DNA of 64,000 nt, taken from contig JAYKKI010000006.1 of the NCBI GenBank assembly GCA_039881145.1, positions 14,391,001 through 14,455,000 of the forward strand, in the 5' to 3' direction. Every line of letters starts with the position of its first letter. Position 1 is the first letter of the stretch. This DNA comes from Druceiella hillmani (taxonomy: Eukaryota > Arthropoda > Insecta > Lepidoptera > Hepialidae). The notes beneath the pieces are model-generated. The model made no database searches. It was not told where the DNA came from and saw only the letters and a program-made list of their open reading frames with translations. A program made the translations under genes and the position numbers. Below are positions 1 through 13,609 of this stretch, in pieces.

Positions 1-934
1 CTGCCGCTTACTTTCACAGCAAGCCACAGTGACTAGTTATCCACATTCTGTAATAACTATTCAGTCTTTTCCATATCGATATAATCCTCGTTTACTTCAC
101 TATTAGGCTTATGGCTGGAAATGCCAGTTTCACGCCACATGACTTAAAAAGGGAAATTGCAAGAAGAGCGAGCCGGAACCGATTGCCACCCTACAGTGTG
201 ACTAATAAACGCCTACGCTTCTTAAGGACGAAGGCCGTATAACTGAGAACGAGGTGATATATGGCTATATTTGTTTGTGAGCTTAAATAATAGTAACTAA
301 CTCATTCATTTTAATTACCAAAAATTCGATCTAAGGGTACAGAATTTTGTTCCTCGCCCTGAATTTACTTGAAAAAAATTAGCTCTTGTTAAAAACAATT
401 TTTGAAAATAAGAACTGATATTCTATTTGTTCCAAAACTTCTATTTATTGACGTTTCCCAAAAGAACAGAAATATATTTCACAAAAATACGGTTGAGAAA
501 ATTTCTAAAGTCGTAACGACCAAAGTCGTGATGGAAACAAAATTATTCACGTGCTTGAAAATGAGGAATAATTTTTTTTTAAACCCTAAATGCAAAATGG
601 GGTGGCTTTTTTATATACCCCATCGTGTAGGATATTGTTAAATGGGTCTTTCAAAAATATTGAAGGTTTGTCATGAACACTTTTTCAATACAGGGATGCG
701 TTTACGAAATATTAAGCTTTAAAGTAGTCATTTTTAATAAAGTTACGTGTTCTCCTACCAGCTAAACCTATTTTTTTAATAACCGAAAGAATTCCAATTA
801 AACGGAAAGTATCACAGTTAAGTAGGCCCTACTAGTTTACAATAGTCGACCGACGTGTTATTGGGTCTATAAAAAATTCATCGAAACTCCATATATGGCA
901 ACTGAAAAATAATTTGTATTGTAAAATGTATATG
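1..934. other. Non-coding; relic of repeat family D at about 640-740
   Basis: No convincing exon or gene is visible. Positions 640-740 match 60067-60180 in order and wording (TCTTTCAAAAATATT near the start, AAAGTTGCGTGT-like near the end). Both are therefore old copies of one interspersed repeat. The match is direct; the origin of the repeat is unknown. Confidence 0.5.
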
Positions 935-1465
935 TATTATGTCTGTGAAAGATATACTAAGCAATATATTTATATATTTACATGGTGAGAAATAATATTA
1001 TTTAAATATGCACCATGTTTAACGTTATTTATTATGTCTGTGAAATTTATTATGTCTGTGGTATTGTATATTTATTATGTCTGTGAAAGATATACTAAGC
1101 AATATATTTATATATTTACATGGTGAGAAATAATATTATTCAAATATGCACCATGTTTAACGTTATTTATTATGTCTGTGATATTCTATATTTATTTTGT
1201 CTGTGAAAGATATACTAAGCAATATATTATATATTTACATGGTGAGAAATAATATTATTTAAATATGCACCATGTTTTACGTTATTTATTGTGTCTGTGA
1301 AATTAATTGTGTCTGTGATATTGTATATTTATTATATCTGTGAAAGATATACTAAGCAATATATTTATATATTTACATGGTGAGAAATAATATAATTCAA
1401 ATATGCACCATGTTCAACGTTATTTATTATGTCTGTGAAATTTATTATGTCTGTAATATTCTATA
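935..1465. repeat. Minisatellite, about 120-138 bp unit, 4 copies
   Basis: The motif GTCTGTGAAAGATATACTAA begins at about 941, 1079, 1199 and 1335, giving unit lengths of roughly 138, 120 and 136 bp. The 120-bp unit has lost internal sequence. Each unit carries a short inverted repeat, ACATGGTG...CACCATGT, about 40 bp across, and extra copies of TTATTATGTCTGTG. No coding potential is seen. Confidence 0.85.
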
Positions 1466-2246
1466 TTTAGTATGATTAGACCTTTATATCGAGACACGCA
1501 ATATTCAATAATAATACACATTCAAGCGCTATTATTGCTATTACCACACTATGAATTAATGAATATTATATTTCCATCGTCGCAGGACTGCAATGCGATC
1601 CGCGCGAGGTCTACTCTGTTGATATATTACACCACACGACGTTATGCAAGACGAAATAGGTCAAAACACAACACAGTATATTTGAGAAGGTTCAAGTGGA
1701 AGATGTGACACTTGAAGCTATATGCCAACACTTGTACCATGACATTTCGGATCAACCAGCCTTACCTTTACGACATTCTAATGTATTCTTTAAAACTACG
1801 AATTCAGTTCTTGACATTATATTAGATTCTTATATATCTCGTACAAGAAACTTCTAAAACAAAAAAGGCAGCAGGCGAATTTCTTTTTCCCCGCAATCGC
1901 ATCGTCGTAGGTTCGCCACACCATTCGACGCCACTTCACACCGTTTGTGCGCATTGTTTAGCAATCGTGCCGATCGTCCATCGATTACTCGAAAACAATC
2001 GATCGTAACGAACTGAGACATTGGGGCAATGAATTTTGTATTTGAAAGTCTATCAAGGTTACCTATTATATTACATACCTGCAAAATTCTAAAAAAAGTT
2101 GGGAATATTTCCAGTGCGGAATAGAATACTTGCCTTTGCTAATTTTTTTCGATTGTATATAGCCACGTATAAATTAGTTTTCTGCTCAGTTAAATAAGTA
2201 TACTGTTACGTTCATCCTTTATGTACATGTTTATGTTTATGTTTAT
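1466..2246. other. No gene identified; CpG-richer patch at 1860-2060
   Basis: The patch at 1860-2060 is richer in G+C than its surroundings and open for 76 codons on the minus strand, but it has no consistent splice sites and no motif I recognise. It may be part of an unrecognised repeat. Nothing else stands out. Confidence 0.4.
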
Positions 2247-2267
2247 GTATATATATATATATATATA

Positions 2268-2313
<46 letters not shown>
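2247..2313. repeat. (TA)n microsatellite
   Basis: Nearly pure alternating TA, preceded by several GTTTAT repeats. Confidence 0.95.
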
Positions 2314-2314
<1 letters not shown>

Positions 2315-3170
2315 GTACAGTATGTTCTGTAAGTCCCGAAAAGGAGTGATACGCGAATCTATGACTGGATTACTGACAAAATTTTACTTTAATAAAAATC
2401 TTAGACACTTTTTTAAAATTTGTGGAAATCACTACTCTGTCGATCTTTTGCGTGCCACGACTACAAATTAGTCTGATTGAATACGCATTTTTAATTTATT
2501 TGAAACATTCTCTACAAAGCTTGGACTTCTTGCAAGGGGAAATTTATTTTTATTACTAATGAAACTAAATTTCATTTCGCTGCAGTACAATTTAGTATCC
2601 AGAATGGTTGCTATTTTTGGTTATACAACCATTTGACAAGAAGGTTACATGATCGATGAAGATATAATAACAATTTCAAGATCAGAGCTGCCTTAATAGC
2701 TTTATTATCTTAAAAGGAATTATCTAAAAAAAATTATCACTCGTTTAATATCTGAAATTACTCCTAAAATACAAAAATTATGTTTAACTTACATTTCCAT
2801 TATTGATGTTTAACTTACATTTAAAAATTATGTTTAACTTACATTTTCATATGATATTATAGCAAATATGAGCCCATTGCATAATATGTTGTTACGAAAA
2901 ATAAATAGGCCAAGTATGAGACGAACCTCGAAAGTGTGTGTGTTCCATGCAATTATAAGTCCCACGCAAGAATGCACTTATATATATTTGGTAATATAAA
3001 ACTGCATGGAATTCACTACTCACAGATAACAAATTCGTTTGCGATAGATGAAGAAACGTTCCATGCCTTTATTTTTGGGTCAGTTAGGAATCTTACTGAA
3101 CACATTATCAATCAAAGTTCTTTCCCTTCTTGTACAAATTTAAATAACTATTGCATATTTTTTCAAACTC
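2314..3170. other. No gene identified
   Basis: AT-rich sequence with a local direct repeat around TATGTTTAACTTACATT at 2779-2845. The open frame running into the tandem array at 2936-3220 has no homology I recognise and ends inside the repeat. Confidence 0.4.
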
Positions 3171-3886
3171 AGTTATGTATAACCTTGTGTAATATTTACA
3201 AAGCATCGAAGCACACGTGATATACTCAGTTATTTATAACTCTGTAATATTTACAAAGCATCGAAGCACACGTGATATACTCAGTTATTTATAACTCTGT
3301 AATATTTACAAAGCATCGAAGCACACGTGATATACTCAATTATTTATAACTCTGTAACATTTACAAAGCATCGAAGCACACGTGGTATGCTCAGTGATTT
3401 ATAACTCTGTAATATTTACAAAGCATCGACGCACACGTGATATACTCAGTTATTTATAACTTTGTAATATTTACAAAGCATCGTAGCACACGTGATATAC
3501 TCAGTTATTTATAACTCTGTAATATTTACAAAGCATCGAAGCACGTGATATATTCAGTTATTTATAACTCTGTAATATTTATAAAGCATCGAAGCACACG
3601 TGATATACTCAGTTATTTATAACTCTGTAATATTTACAAAGCATCGAAGCACACGTGATATACTCAGTTATTTATAACTCTGTAATATTTACAAAGCATC
3701 GAAGCACACGTGATATACTCAGTTATTTATAACTCTGTAATATTTACAAAGCATCGAAGCACACGTGATATACTCAGTTATTTATAACTCTGTAATATTT
3801 ACAAAGCATCGAAGCACACGTGATATGCTCAGTTATTTATAACTCTGTAATATTTACAAAGCATCGAAGCACACGTAATGTACATA
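3171..3886. repeat. 55-bp minisatellite, about 13 copies, each with a CACGTG site
   Basis: The unit is 55 bp: successive GCACACGTGA motifs start at 3211, 3266 and so on. Units are nearly identical. One lacks 2 bp (around 3541) and a few have single substitutions. Twelve units keep the palindrome CACGTG, and the last has CACGTA. CACGTG is the canonical bHLH E-box; whether any factor binds here is not known. Confidence 0.93.
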
Positions 3887-4048
3887 CAAATCATGTGTGA
3901 TTTGCGTGCAACCTTTATATTCACAACTTTCGAATAAAATGCGCTATAAATAACATATTATAACTGTTTATTTGATAAATGAGTGATGATCCTCAGCTGG
4001 CATCCGGTTGAAGATGGTATAGACGCCAATATACTACTGTAGGTTCAA

Positions 4049-4570
4049 AAACCATTGAATTACTTTTTAGGTACTTTAATTAAAATTTCTATTTAAATCA
4101 TTACATTATGTGTAACAAATTCTATTTAAATAATTACATTGTGTGTAATAAATAAATCCCAATTAAAAGTGCGCATTAAATGCAGTTTTAATAGGGATTT
4201 ATTTATTAAATTGTGTAATAAATAAATCCCAATTAAAATTGCGCATTAAATGCAGTTTTAATAGGGATTTATTTATTAAATTGTGTAATAAATAAATCCC
4301 AATTAAAATTGCGCATTAAATGCAGTTTTAATATATTGTGTAATAAATAAATCCCAATTAAAATTGCGCATTAAATGCAGTTTTAATAGGGATTTATTTT
4401 TTACAAAAACCATTGAATTACTTTTTAGGTACTTTAATTGAAATTTCTATTTAAATCATTACATTATGTGTAACAAATTCTATTTAAATAATTACATTGT
4501 GTGTAATAAATAAATCCCAATTAAAATTGCGCATTAAATGCAGTTTTAATAGGGATTTATTTATTATGCG
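4049..4570. repeat. Tandem array of foldback units, about 70 bp each, inside a duplicated block
   Basis: Each core unit begins AATAAATAAATCCCAATTAA and ends with its near-complement TTTTAATAGGGATTTATT, separated by about 17 bases, so it can form a stem of roughly 22 bp with one mismatch. Units start near 4148, 4218, 4288, 4334 (shortened) and 4506. The leading block at 4049-4147 recurs at 4404-4505, so a block of about 355 bp was duplicated. It resembles a MITE-type foldback element that expanded locally. Confidence 0.85.
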
Positions 4571-5847
4571 CACAATTGTATACAATGAATAAGATATTTG
4601 AAAATGAGTACGTAACATAACTGTTGTATCCGTAATTCCTGACTTATTTTTGTAAACAATGTAAGATGAATTAATTACACATTGATATAAATATTATAAT
4701 AAAACTGAGCTATAAAAAACTAAAACCCGACTGCGTCGAAAAAAACTGAAAAGTAAAAAACAAATTAGTGTTATCATATTTTCACTGAAAAATAATCGTC
4801 TTTGTATTGTGAAACCATGGGCGGCGTTCACTTTTGACACATGTACTGAAAATATTTTCATATACATAGTTCGAAACCGGGTGCACATACGACATTGTAT
4901 TTTTATTATTTGTGCCAAACTTGGCTATTTTTTCATGTTTATAAAAAATGGTTGGACAAACCTCGTAATTATTTTTAAAGACCTGTCGAATGAGATCTTT
5001 TCGATAAGATACGCGAATTTTTTTTCATTTCCTTTTTTTTGTTGCAAATCCGCCAAAACGTTTGTTGTCTCTAAAAACTTAGCCTATGACACTCTTACAT
5101 TAAATACAACACAATTGATATACGATTGAGTTACGATCAAACGTCCATATTTATATACATTTATAGAGTGTTAAATACGTTATCCTCCCTTTACTGCGCG
5201 GCTGTCGCGTGAAAAGAAATGGTTCATCATTACCTATTTTCCAATAATTAAAATAATATTGATGGTTAAATCGCACAACGATAATTATTATATTGTAGTA
5301 ATCTTCCCTACACGTCTACACAAAGTAGTTTTACATATATAGTTATTATAAGCATTTTCATACGTAAACCAGAGATATACAATAAATATATATCTAATAT
5401 GCGCTACGAGTGATAATTACACTATAAAGAATATCACTTTAAATGTCAATTGCGTAAACGTTTTACAGCATTGGCAATTGACTCAGTGATTGCAGGAATT
5501 CACACTCGATTGCAACTCGCGCATTATGTATGTTGCCAACTTCTTAACTTCTGTCAATTATTATTCAGACGCATTATAATTAATCGGCCTGAATTAAAAT
5601 TTACAAATCTTTATTATTATAAACCGCGTTCTGGACAAACTCTTAGAATTTTTTAAGGAGTTCAAATGTTATAGCCCTACAATGAACTCTTTGAAGAGTC
5701 TACTTTTTGCCAGACATACATCTTATGTTTCGTATAGTTTACTGAAATATTAATAAAGTAGTTTTAACGTACGACAATAGTATTCCTCTTTTAAATTTAC
5801 CTTATTAAAGCCCATACTAATACTACAAAGAGAAAAAAAAAAGAATT
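4571..5847. other. No gene identified
   Basis: The short open frames here (4694-4918 minus, 4809-5129 plus, 5450-5656 plus) overlap or lack splice support and resemble no protein I know. No repeat is recognised. Confidence 0.4.
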
Positions 5848-7045
5848 GGGTGTGGCTGTGTCATGGACACGGCCGTGTGTTCTACGTGAATACGTCTATG
5901 TAACGGGTTATATTTTTTAAATAAAATATTTTTATTTATGTATTTAGGATAAAAGCAAGGAAACAAATAATTATTGTGTTACAATAGCGTATAGGCCAAC
6001 ATTATATATTTTTGATAATATTTTTTTATTCTAACACCTTATTATATACACTGTCACTACTTTAAACTAATGTTTTATATACAATCGATAGATTTTGACG
6101 ACAGTTGACGATTAAAACTTAAACGATCGTCGTAGCTTTTCCGAATCAAAAGTTACATTACTTGCAAATCTCGATACGCAGTAAAATAACCTCAAAATGG
6201 CGGCGCTTCCCCCTCCACCGCGCGCGATGCGTCACTGTTCTCGCTTATCGTAATGAATTCTTTGATCCTTTAGCTATCCAGTGGTATCATTTATCTAGCT
6301 ACCAGTGGATTAATTAATTTTTTATGTAGAGGATAGATTCGAAACTGCGACGCCAAACTGTAAACCCCGATTTTATTATAATTAGGTTTTTTGGATTTTT
6401 ATTTAGCAAATTTAAAGACGTATTCACGTCAAAATTATTTGTGTATTTGTAAACGATATATGGGTAAAATTCAAAGAGTGTCTAAGTATTCCTTTGCAAA
6501 TTATACAAACGGTGCTTTCTCGGTGCTTTATCTATTAATTAAAAAAATAAAATTTATTTCCAGTTTATTCAGCCCAACAAATCAAATACCACCTGCTCCT
6601 ATAAATAATAGGCCATGACCCCAATTACACAAATCTTAACATCATTGACTATGAAAAATTTATCAATAAGATAATACGCATCGAAAATATGTTATTTATA
6701 TGATACTTCTCTAACATGTTTGGTATAACGTGGCGTTCTCAGTTATTAACACATTCTTTGGTTTTCATAATGAGTAGGTTGGGTATGATCAATAATACTT
6801 AGTAGTACCAAAAACATTGCTTAGTAAATTAAATAGCCCGTGAGTAGGTTATTTCGACCTAGTACAAAACAAATTTGAAATCCTGCAACACTGACTGAAA
6901 CCACTCGCTTTGTTTTACAGAACAGGCGAGAAGAGAGGATGAATCAGCTCTTATTACATCAACAAAAACTGCATACCGAAATCTTTGTTTCTGTATATAT
7001 ACAATTGTAATAAAAAATTCCGAATTGCGAAAACGTTTATTACTA
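5848..7045 (+). mobile_element. Interspersed repeat family A, copy 1 (long form)
   Basis: This matches 14760-15965 along almost its whole length and matches 35411-35866 and 60629-61187 over its first 590 bp. It opens with GTGTGGCTGTGTCATGGACA. A 14-bp inverted repeat, ACGTGAATACGTCT (about 5882) and AGACGTATTCACGT (about 6418), encloses the part shared by all four copies. The shorter copies stop just after the right arm, which suggests a unit of about 560 bp inside a longer block. A G+C-rich centre at 6190-6245 contains AAAATGGCGGC. No intact protein is encoded. It is a non-autonomous element of unknown class, possibly a MITE. Confidence 0.75.
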
Positions 7046-7539
7046 AGATACGATAGAACACGATTTTTTAATCAAATTTCACTAAAACATCGCAAGTTTA
7101 TGTCACGGCCAAATTTGCCAAAGAAGAGCAGTATGAACGATGCCTTTATGTATGAACGTGGTCAAGGACGCGTTTGAAATTAATGACTAATATCTACAAG
7201 CGACGTTCAGTTCATTGCTCTACAGCAGCATGCTTCCGTAATGACTTTGCACCTTTAAACGTATAGTGAAATTGTTTCATTTCCGTGGATATATCGCAAC
7301 TAAATCTATTCCTTTTTTGTTGCGAACTAATCGAGCAGAAACTTTTCTAATGGAAATGTCACACAACTTTTTAATATAAAGGCTCCTTCACACTGAAATT
7401 AAGCTAATCACATTAAAATTTATTGTAATACAATTTTCATATGAGAAAAAATTAAAGTTAAATTAATTGTATCACTGCACTTCACGATTGTTCGTCATCA
7501 CGTAATTTTCGTTGTACGCCCCAAAATGGATCTTAAGTA
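7046..7539. other. No gene identified
   Basis: Single-copy-looking AT-rich sequence with no supported exon or repeat. Confidence 0.35.
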
Positions 7540-7835
7540 GACGCTAGGCGTGAATTGGATATTTGACTAAATTTTTTTTATTTCATTAATCATAATTTCA
7601 AGGTACAAGCTAATGAAGAGTGAAAAATGTTTTTAATAATCTTAAAAATTGACCGAGTTATAAAAGTTTAAATTTAACCTTTAGATAAGGACGGGAATAC
7701 TGTGTTGTGAGGTCATTTTTAATATTGCACATTATATTCTACAAGAGGAAAAAAGACAGGGATATACCCAACCCTATCCGTATATATCAAAATTTAGAAT
7801 GAATCAACTACCGTATTCTACAAGAGTGATGCCCA
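7540..7835 (+). mobile_element. Interspersed repeat family C, copy 1
   Basis: This matches 14203-14566 on the same strand and 22520-22900 on the opposite strand. Shared landmarks are TATTTGACTAAATTTTTTTT at the left, CAAGCTGATGAAGAGTGAAA-like wording inside, GGGATATACCCAACCCTATC, and GAATCAACTACCGTATT at the right end. This copy lacks about 60 bp near its right end relative to copy 2. No open frame or terminal inverted repeat is seen, so its class is unknown. Confidence 0.8.
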
Positions 7836-10800
7836 AAATTCTTGAAAAATGCATGTTCTCTTATAGTTATAGATAATTATAACTATGCAAACCAATTTCA
7901 TCAAAATAATTTTTGGTCTTTATTTTATCAATCCTTTTCAAATCCCTATCACATCAAAGAATATTAAAAAACTGAAATAAATATATATCATGATATACCC
8001 CCATATATGACTGGAATCCAGCCAAAAGTATTATATAATAATATTAACTATTTACAATTTATAACTATATATATATATATATAAATTATTTATAACGTAT
8101 TTTAATATAAATTTATAATTTATAACGTATTTTATACACTTTTTTCTTTGTAACATATTAGGTTTTCTATTGTTCTGAATATTTCTAAATTATGCTATTT
8201 TTATTCAGTAATAATTACCTCTTCTGAGTAGATTAATTAGGTCCGTACTTTAACGAATTGGCTAAGAACAATAAAAAAAATAACAATTGCTAGAAATTGT
8301 TTCCCGTTCACTCTCCATGTTTTTAACCCCAACGCAAAAAAGGGTTTTATATAAGTTTAAAGCCTTTTTCTGTGTACCTATCTGTCTTTGCCGTCGTGGC
8401 TCCAGAACGAATAAACCGATTTCTCCGCGATATTTCTTAGTTTGAAAGCAGCTATCGGCGATCGGTTTTTAGCCATGTTTGGTGGAAATCGGTTCATCAG
8501 CTCTTACCGCATTTGATGAGAGAAAATTAATTAAATAAAATTAATTATCTCCACCTTTAAAAATATTCACAAATTACTGCTAATAACGTATTAGTGTAGA
8601 TACTTAAAAATCAAATAATTATTAACTAGGTGGTTAAAAATACGTTGTTTTATTTACACACCTACTTTTCTATATTACCTGTACACATCCAATTTTATTT
8701 TACATTCAAGGTAGATTATGTTAAATATGAAGATGATACAATAAGTAGAAAAAAATCAGATATAAATTTTGCTATTCCGTTGGCCATTTTTTTAAATTTT
8801 AAATACTTAAAAAAATTATCATTATCTTTTAAAATCATCAAGAAAGTTATCTTAACATTATTAAGTACATATGTATTTACAAATCTAATAAAATATTCTA
8901 ATGATGAGAGAACAGGTCTTACTTATAGAAAATAGTACAATTATTTGACTGATGACGAATTTTTTGTAAAAATGTTTTAAAACTGTAGAGTAGGTTTAAA
9001 AAAACCTTATGATGAAAAAAATAGTGCATATAACAAACAATTAATCGAAACTTTTAAATAAGAAAAAGTGTCAATTTTTTTATCATTAAATTGAACAAGT
9101 TACTATTAATTTAGTTTCCACACAAAAAATGAGAAAATTATAATATGCAATGTATAACTTAAACGCAATATTTAACAAGATACTAAAAATATTAAATAAA
9201 CGCCTTTATAATGAACGCTAAATAACAGGCCAGTGACGTGATAGGCCAGTTGTGTTTTGTATGAGGCGTTTTCGCGGGAATCGTAGTTCGTCAGTTTTTA
9301 AGTCGTCATAACTTTATAATGAAAAGTCCTAGGTACGATATATTTATTTTAACCAGTTTTAATGTTATTGCTTATTCGATTTTAGTAATAAAAATATAGT
9401 CAAATAAATACCCTATTATTATGAAAAATATCCACGAGTACTGTTTGCGAGAAGAATAGACAGCTAGCTAGGTAGTTATGGTTTACTGCAAAAATGTTAG
9501 TGTATTAAAAAAATAAAAGTTTAACTTGATACTAATTTTTACAAAGTAAATATGTATTTATTCGTGTACAAATATAATATTCCTCTAAAAAAAAACAATT
9601 TTTATAGAAAATAATTAGCCATCAAGTCAACGAAAACATAATTTGGTTTTTGGTTTGAAAATAATTATCAAAAATCGTAAATAAGTAAATTGGTATGTAT
9701 GATCTTAGCATTTCGACATTTAAATTCGAGATCCACCACCGTGTTTCGCTTCAAATTTTGAACAAACTATTTGTGCGGAAGGCGCTTCTACCGTCGCGCA
9801 CTTCGGGTTTTTGCAATGCGAACTATCTATCGAATAAACTGATAAGACTCGCTCGCCGCTTAGTACCCACGCGCAACTTTTTTGAACAGTCAGAGAACAG
9901 ATACGATACAGAATGGACCCATGTAAAAAGAGCGCACTTCCCATACGTTGGCAAAGCGACTCTCTTCTCTCCTCACCCCACCCCTCCTGATCAAAGACTT
10001 GTGTAATTATTATTAATGCCCATAGATGACGTAACATCTTACTCTCTGTTGCTCATAGATGGCATTATCAAAGAAAAATTTATTTTTATTCTTATGAATT
10101 TATTTATTAAACCATTATAATAAAAATATTTCAATTAAAAGACAAATGTCAAAATAACATTACTATACAATATAAATTATTAAAATACAATAACTATAAA
10201 AACACAATTCAAGAAAATTTAAATCGATTCAAAAATGCAGTTGTGAATAGTAAGTATCGGGGTTTTGCAAACAACTATCTGGCATCACTTGGTGGTAACT
10301 ACATATACGAGTGTGGATAACTCCTACATCTGAAAACAAACAAAAAATACACAAATACAGATGTAATTATAGAAATTTCCTGATCTATTAATGGAAGAGA
10401 TATATTTTTAAACTTTTGTTAAAAACCCATACTTGATCAATAACACGCTTGGTCATGATTATGTGATTTTTTTAAAAATAAAAACCACTGTTTTTTAAAA
10501 AGACCAATTTGTTCATAATAATATTTGCAAACAAATCACATGTCACTAACAATTTTTTCGTCAATTTTTAAACTTCAGTTGAATTATTTCTTCTAGAGAG
10601 GCTGTGCCCGACATTGCTTCACACTCGCTACGCCAATGCATACAAAATGAAAACTCTACATCTAAATTGATAATTATCTCATCATACGACAGTTCAGGTA
10701 CAACGGGACATATTTTATTGTACTGTTAATTTCATCACACAAGGACTATATCTTTGTAAGTTTACTAAAATTACGTTCAAATTGAATTGAATTTAAATAA

Positions 10801-13421
10801 ATTAGGATTTTTTTCATTTTCTACTATTCTTTTAACAAGTTAAAGGATTAACAACCTTTGGGAACCACTTTTAGTTAACAACTAAATATAGAATTTGTGA
10901 CTCTAACAGTTTTATTACAAATTTTAAAGTACCCATATATGAGCGCTCTCTTTCATCCCTATAGCTGTGAGCTGATCGAATATGGCTCTTCATTAATATA
11001 GCAGAGTTTGAAGAGTCTGGAAAATTAAAAACTGCATTTCAAACGGCAGACATTAAGATCTAAAAAAAGTAGAAATTAAAAACAAATATTGTAATTTTTC
11101 ATTCTCTTTCGCAAAGATTTACTTTCTTTAATGTCTATTTTAATTTCTTAGGGACCAGTCGATCTTTATTTTGATATAATGTTTAGTACACAAATTTAAT
11201 TAAACTTCTCTGCGAATTAAGAATCTCGTAAATCAAAAATCAGTTTCTTGTCAACTAACCAATCAATCTTTGAAGATTTTTAATAAATTGATTATTATTT
11301 TTATAACCGTATTATTTGAAAATATAATCCGTACTTAAAAATATTAAAAGAGGACTAATACGAATTACTTTCTAGTATGCAAGAATGTTTCTCAAGTCGC
11401 AATTAAACCACTATTGTTTTTTGCGACGTTAAAGTATAAAATTTACAAAAATATTTGAAATGTAGTCTTGGAATATAATGTAATAAGCAATAATGGATAA
11501 AACTTACCAACTTTCGGCTCGAGGCGACAATGAAAACGATCATTCAGGCGTTTTTCTTTTAATGCAATTACACCCACGAAAAGTACAAATCTTTGTTATA
11601 TTATTTTATTTTTGATCGCCAGTTAATAACGTAACAAAGATTTATAAACACGTAATAAAACAAATATACTTAACAACGTACTTAAGTAACACACAAACTA
11701 CAACAAAGTACTTAAGTAACACAGAACACCTAAAATATGAAATATGTGAAAATATTTAAAATATAATAATGTATTCTCTCCGCAATACGTTTAGTTTGTA
11801 GATTGCGACTTGCATATACCACAGATGGCGTCTATTACCAAAGAATATTAACTATTACTGCGTACTATTACCATGACACGTAGCTATCAGACGTCGCTGT
11901 ATAATGGTTGATTTGCCGCCAATTTCCTGTCGAGATTCTGTCATCAATTCGAGACCCGTTTGTCCACCCCCTGCACACGGTGCTGAATGCGGCCCCGCAC
12001 ACGGGCGACTTTTTAATTGCCGCAGCTAACAACTCACGGGTGTTATGAATATAACATATTACCTTTTGAAGGACCTGCCTGTTTACGTAGCAAGAAAGAT
12101 TTACTGCCACCTCACCCACTCAGCACATCCTTATTAAAATGGATACAAAGGACTCCTTTCATTATATTCAAGGAAGTGCCATTGCAAGTTTAAACATCTA
12201 TATATCCAGACACAATTTACTGACCATCTACCTAGAACAAAGCGTTCCTTTCATAAAACTGTAGTGTTCTGCATTCCAACTCCACACGTTAGATATAAAA
12301 GCCGTCTTTAATAAGCTTAGAGTCATTTTTATACAATACTTTGTTAAGACAACGCCTTTTGTATTTAGATTTTTTTATTAATGGATATATACAAGTTGAA
12401 CATTTTATTTATTTTTAATTCAAAACACATCGACACATAATTCGGATGAGCAAACTCTTCAGTTGCCGGTGATGAAAGTTACCACTGCGCGGGGGCACTT
12501 TGGACTCTCACCGAGTGAAGAACGATTTATTTAACCGCATAGCAAATGGTTAAAACTGCGTAGGTTAGTATACTAAGGTAGTGAGATTTCAACTCTTTAC
12601 TCAGTTTCAAAAACACGAGAATAAGGAAAATAGATCAAAAACTAAAAAAAAAATCCCGGCTCAAAAACCGATTCCTTAAAAAGTAGTAGTTAATAAATTA
12701 GTAATACATAAATGCTTCGGATATCGCAAACCTCTATAAAATAACAAAAATACTCATAGATGTTAATATATTTATAAATTATATTAATAATAATAGTAAC
12801 TTACTTACAAATTTAAGTTTTGCTATTACTTTTTAAAATCTATGGCTATCTCAGCAACGCCTTACGCATTTATGAATAAACTATTTCAAAAGTAGATAAT
12901 ATCTGAATCCTCTAGCAAGAAAAATTCAAGCAAAAGAAAAGTAGATGATTCGGGCTAGTACAAGTAGCCTATAATAATTTCACAGTTTTTAAAACTTCGT
13001 TTTGTAATTTTTTTTTTAATTTTTAAAATAAGTTTTTATTTACATGAAACAGAAACGTTTGAGGTGGATGATGAAGTGAAAATTATGTATTGGAGATAAT
13101 ATTATTGGAAATATTTCTGAAGAAGTTTGAAATACCTAAAAAAAACAATCTATATCTTTTGAAATAGAAAAAAATATATAGAAAAAAATATTTAATAGAA
13201 TCCATTAAAACTCTTGATGGAGGGCTCGAAAAGAAACATGACGTAAATTGGGAATGTATTTCACGAAAATATATTTGTATTTTACGGAATGTATTTTAAT
13301 TGTTTGAAATTTATTTAAGAAGGCTCGATCATGATGGCCTATTAATAATAAAATACTTACTCGTCTACTTAGTGCAATTGTTAATCTTTATAGTGTCCGT
13401 CTGTACAACCGCCTTATGTAC
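7836..13421. other. Gene-poor stretch with a few unassigned G+C-richer patches
   Basis: A repeat-like segment at 8330-8510 contains wording typical of insect interspersed repeats (GGTGGAAATCGGTTCATCAG). The patches at 9720-10040 and 11870-12120 are G+C-richer and open on one or both strands, but have no splice sites or motif I can name. A 48-codon open stretch at 10579-10729 on the plus strand has a good acceptor (TTTCTTCTAG) but no partner exon. The rest is ordinary AT-rich sequence. Confidence 0.4.
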
Positions 13422-13443
13422 CAATATATATATAGATATATAT

Positions 13444-13490
<47 letters not shown>

Positions 13491-13500
13491 TATGTATATA

Positions 13501-13538
<38 letters not shown>

Positions 13539-13548
13539 TATGTATATA

Positions 13549-13608
<60 letters not shown>
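13422..13608. repeat. Long (TA)n microsatellite with interruptions
   Basis: Alternating TA with two copies of an internal TATGTTTATGTATATATGTA block about 50 bp apart, suggesting internal duplication. It is open on both strands only because TA repeats read as Tyr-Ile. It is not a gene. Confidence 0.95.

Positions 13609-13609
<1 letters not shown>

Noticed and set aside
9695..10037. Two overlapping open frames on opposite strands, over 100 codons each
   Set aside because: Neither has a recognisable domain or splice sites. The patch is merely G+C-richer, which lowers stop density.
11516..11551. Minus-strand ATG followed by 12 codons and a GTAAGT donor, a possible first exon
   Set aside because: It lies downstream of the putative last exon, is phase 0 and very short. 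Nothing links it to a gene.
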